Origin: SAR324 cluster bacterium
GTDB taxonomy: Bacteria > SAR324 > NAC60-12
Assembly: GCA_015231825.1 (NCBI GenBank)
Contig: JADGAV010000010.1
Coordinates: 62,001 to 126,000 of the forward strand
Direction of reading: 5' to 3'
DNA: 64,000 nt
Shown: piece by piece, positions 63,115-64,000 of the stretch
How positions within the stretch are numbered: the stretch's first letter is position 1
How the letters are laid out: each line of letters begins with the position of its first letter
Made by a program: the position numbers and the translations under genes
The notes under the pieces: generated by a model
What the model was told of the DNA's origin: nothing
Seen by the model: the letters and a program-made list of their open reading frames with translations, nothing else
Databases searched by the model: none

Positions 63115-64000
63115 TTACATATCATTCACTCGTTGGCAGGTACGGTTGAGACGTTCAATGGCATCATCGGTCTCTGCTTCAGAAATCAGCATGGAAGGCG
63201 CAATTCGAATGACATGACCGTCCAAACCGCCCGCCCCCACCAGCAATTTTTCGGCTTTTGCAGATTCAATAAATGCTTTTGCTTTTGCAGGAGAAGGCGT
63301 TTTTCCGTTCCTGTCCTCGACCAGTTCGATCCCCTGCATCAAACCCATTCCTCGAACTTCGCCAATCCAATGGTATTTTTGATAAAGTGCGTCCAGTCCG
63401 GCACGAAGCTGTTTCCCGCGCTTCGCTGAAAGTGCCGGAGTGTTTTCCTGCTTCATCACTTCCAAAGTTGCTTCCATAGCTGCCATGGAAATGGGATTTC
63501 CACCATAGGTCGAAAATGTTTTTGCGGTCCATGAGGCGGCAATTTCAGGACGGGTTATGGTCGCCCCTACGGGTGCGCCGTTGGCGATCCCTTTGGCCAT
63601 CACCATGATGTCGGGTTCCACACCCCAATGTTCAATTCCAAACCATTTGTCTCCGGTACGACCAAATCCTGCCTGTACTTCATCACTGATAAAAAGCCCT
63701 CCGTAGCTTCGAATAATTTCTGCTGCTTTTTGAAAATACCCTTTTGGAGGAACAACGAAGCCGCCGACGCCCTGAATGGTTTCTGCAAAAAAGGCTGCCG
63801 GTTTTCCATTGGTCGTTGTCCGTATCACATCTTCGATGTCCTGGGCCATCTTTTCTCCCAGTTTTTCATCCTCAGGATCGAATGGACTTCGATAGGGATA
63901 AGGGGACATCGCATATTTCAGAAAAGGAATCACGCTCGTAGTCGGTCGCCAGGGTCCATGCCCTGTCATATTGGACGCCAGCACACTTCTTCCGGAATAA
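63115..64000 (-). CDS. Class III aminotransferase (partial, start outside the window)
   Basis: The frame is open to the window edge. The first readable residues are YSGRSVLASNMTGHGPWR, which fit the internal YHGR(T/S)-TG segment of class III aminotransferases, so roughly the N-terminal third is missing. Visible PLP site: FISDEVQAGFGRTG (Asp) and MVMAKGIANGAPVGAT (catalytic Lys), and a C-terminal small domain ending RTCQRVNDM. Sequence style is close to alanine-glyoxylate or omega-amino acid:pyruvate type enzymes, but the substrate is not readable. It is the most upstream readable gene of a minus-strand group with the Grx-DinB and PaaG-like genes. Confidence 0.92.
   Translation of the reverse strand, partial: YSGRSVLASNMTGHGPWRPTTSVIPFLKYAMSPYPYRSPFDPEDEKLGEKMAQDIEDVIRTTTNGKPAAFFAETIQGVGGFVVPPKGYFQKAAEIIRSYGGLFISDEVQAGFGRTGDKWFGIEHWGVEPDIMVMAKGIANGAPVGATITRPEIAASWTAKTFSTYGGNPISMAAMEATLEVMKQENTPALSAKRGKQLRAGLDALYQKYHWIGEVRGMGLMQGIELVEDRNGKTPSPAKAKAFIESAKAEKLLVGAGGLDGHVIRIAPSMLISEAETDDAIERLNRTCQRVNDM

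Overview
The window reads as chromosome from a free-living, probably marine, Gram-negative bacterium. Grounds: lipoprotein and Tat signal sequences, two complete TRAP dicarboxylate/uronate-type importers (dctPQM) plus two unaccompanied TRAP binding proteins, a glycolate oxidase operon (glcDEF), chemotaxis CheV, sigma-54 two-component regulation, and two genes with in-frame UGA at redox-active positions (candidate selenoproteins). This mix is typical of SAR324/deltaproteobacteria-like marine lineages, but that placement is inference; no rRNA or other marker is present. I saw no tRNA, rRNA, CRISPR array, insertion sequence or phage gene.

Layout. 1-8.6 kb: tail of an unknown gene, cheV, serA-serC, mscS, riboflavin synthase, Xaa-Pro aminopeptidase and a DapF-like protein in which both catalytic cysteines are serine. 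8.6-19.7 kb: a sugar-acid/uronate module: SDR dehydrogenase, dctPQM on the minus strand, a divergent paralogous second dctP, kduI, a Gfo/Idh/MocA oxidoreductase and a sigma-54 response regulator/histidine kinase pair. 19.7-25.2 kb: cupin, VOC protein and glcD-glcE-glcF. 25.5-34 kb: an R3H/Mini-RNase III/OppF-like operon, RidA, a bestrophin-like channel and a MacAB-like exporter with two permeases. 34-36.6 kb: trmJ with an HxlR-type thiol-sensor candidate divergent from thioredoxin, with two palindromic operator candidates between them, then a phosphoesterase. 36.7-42.3 kb: a second dctPQM whose large permease carries a coiled-coil tail of about 300 residues, then a Sec-containing OsmC-like gene. 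42.4-52 kb: RarD, a 59-residue protein, a 765-residue unknown protein, carB and a kinase-like lipoprotein. 52-58.7 kb: oxidoreductase, complete CUT1 sugar ABC importer and MFS transporter. 59-64 kb: a signal-less DctP, an MDR reductase, a PaaG-like crotonase, a Sec-containing glutaredoxin-DinB protein and a class III aminotransferase cut by the window edge.

How it works together. Much of the window takes up and oxidises small organic acids and sugar acids (TRAP and ABC import, KduI/SDR/MocA, glycolate oxidase, PaaG-like crotonase). A second theme is thiol/selenol redox defence (HxlR-trxA, OsmC-Sec, Grx-Sec). In both dctPQM operons the binding-protein gene comes first and is followed by an intrinsic-terminator hairpin before the permease genes, and the ABC importer has a strong hairpin in the same place. 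This fits a shared way of making more binding protein than membrane subunits.
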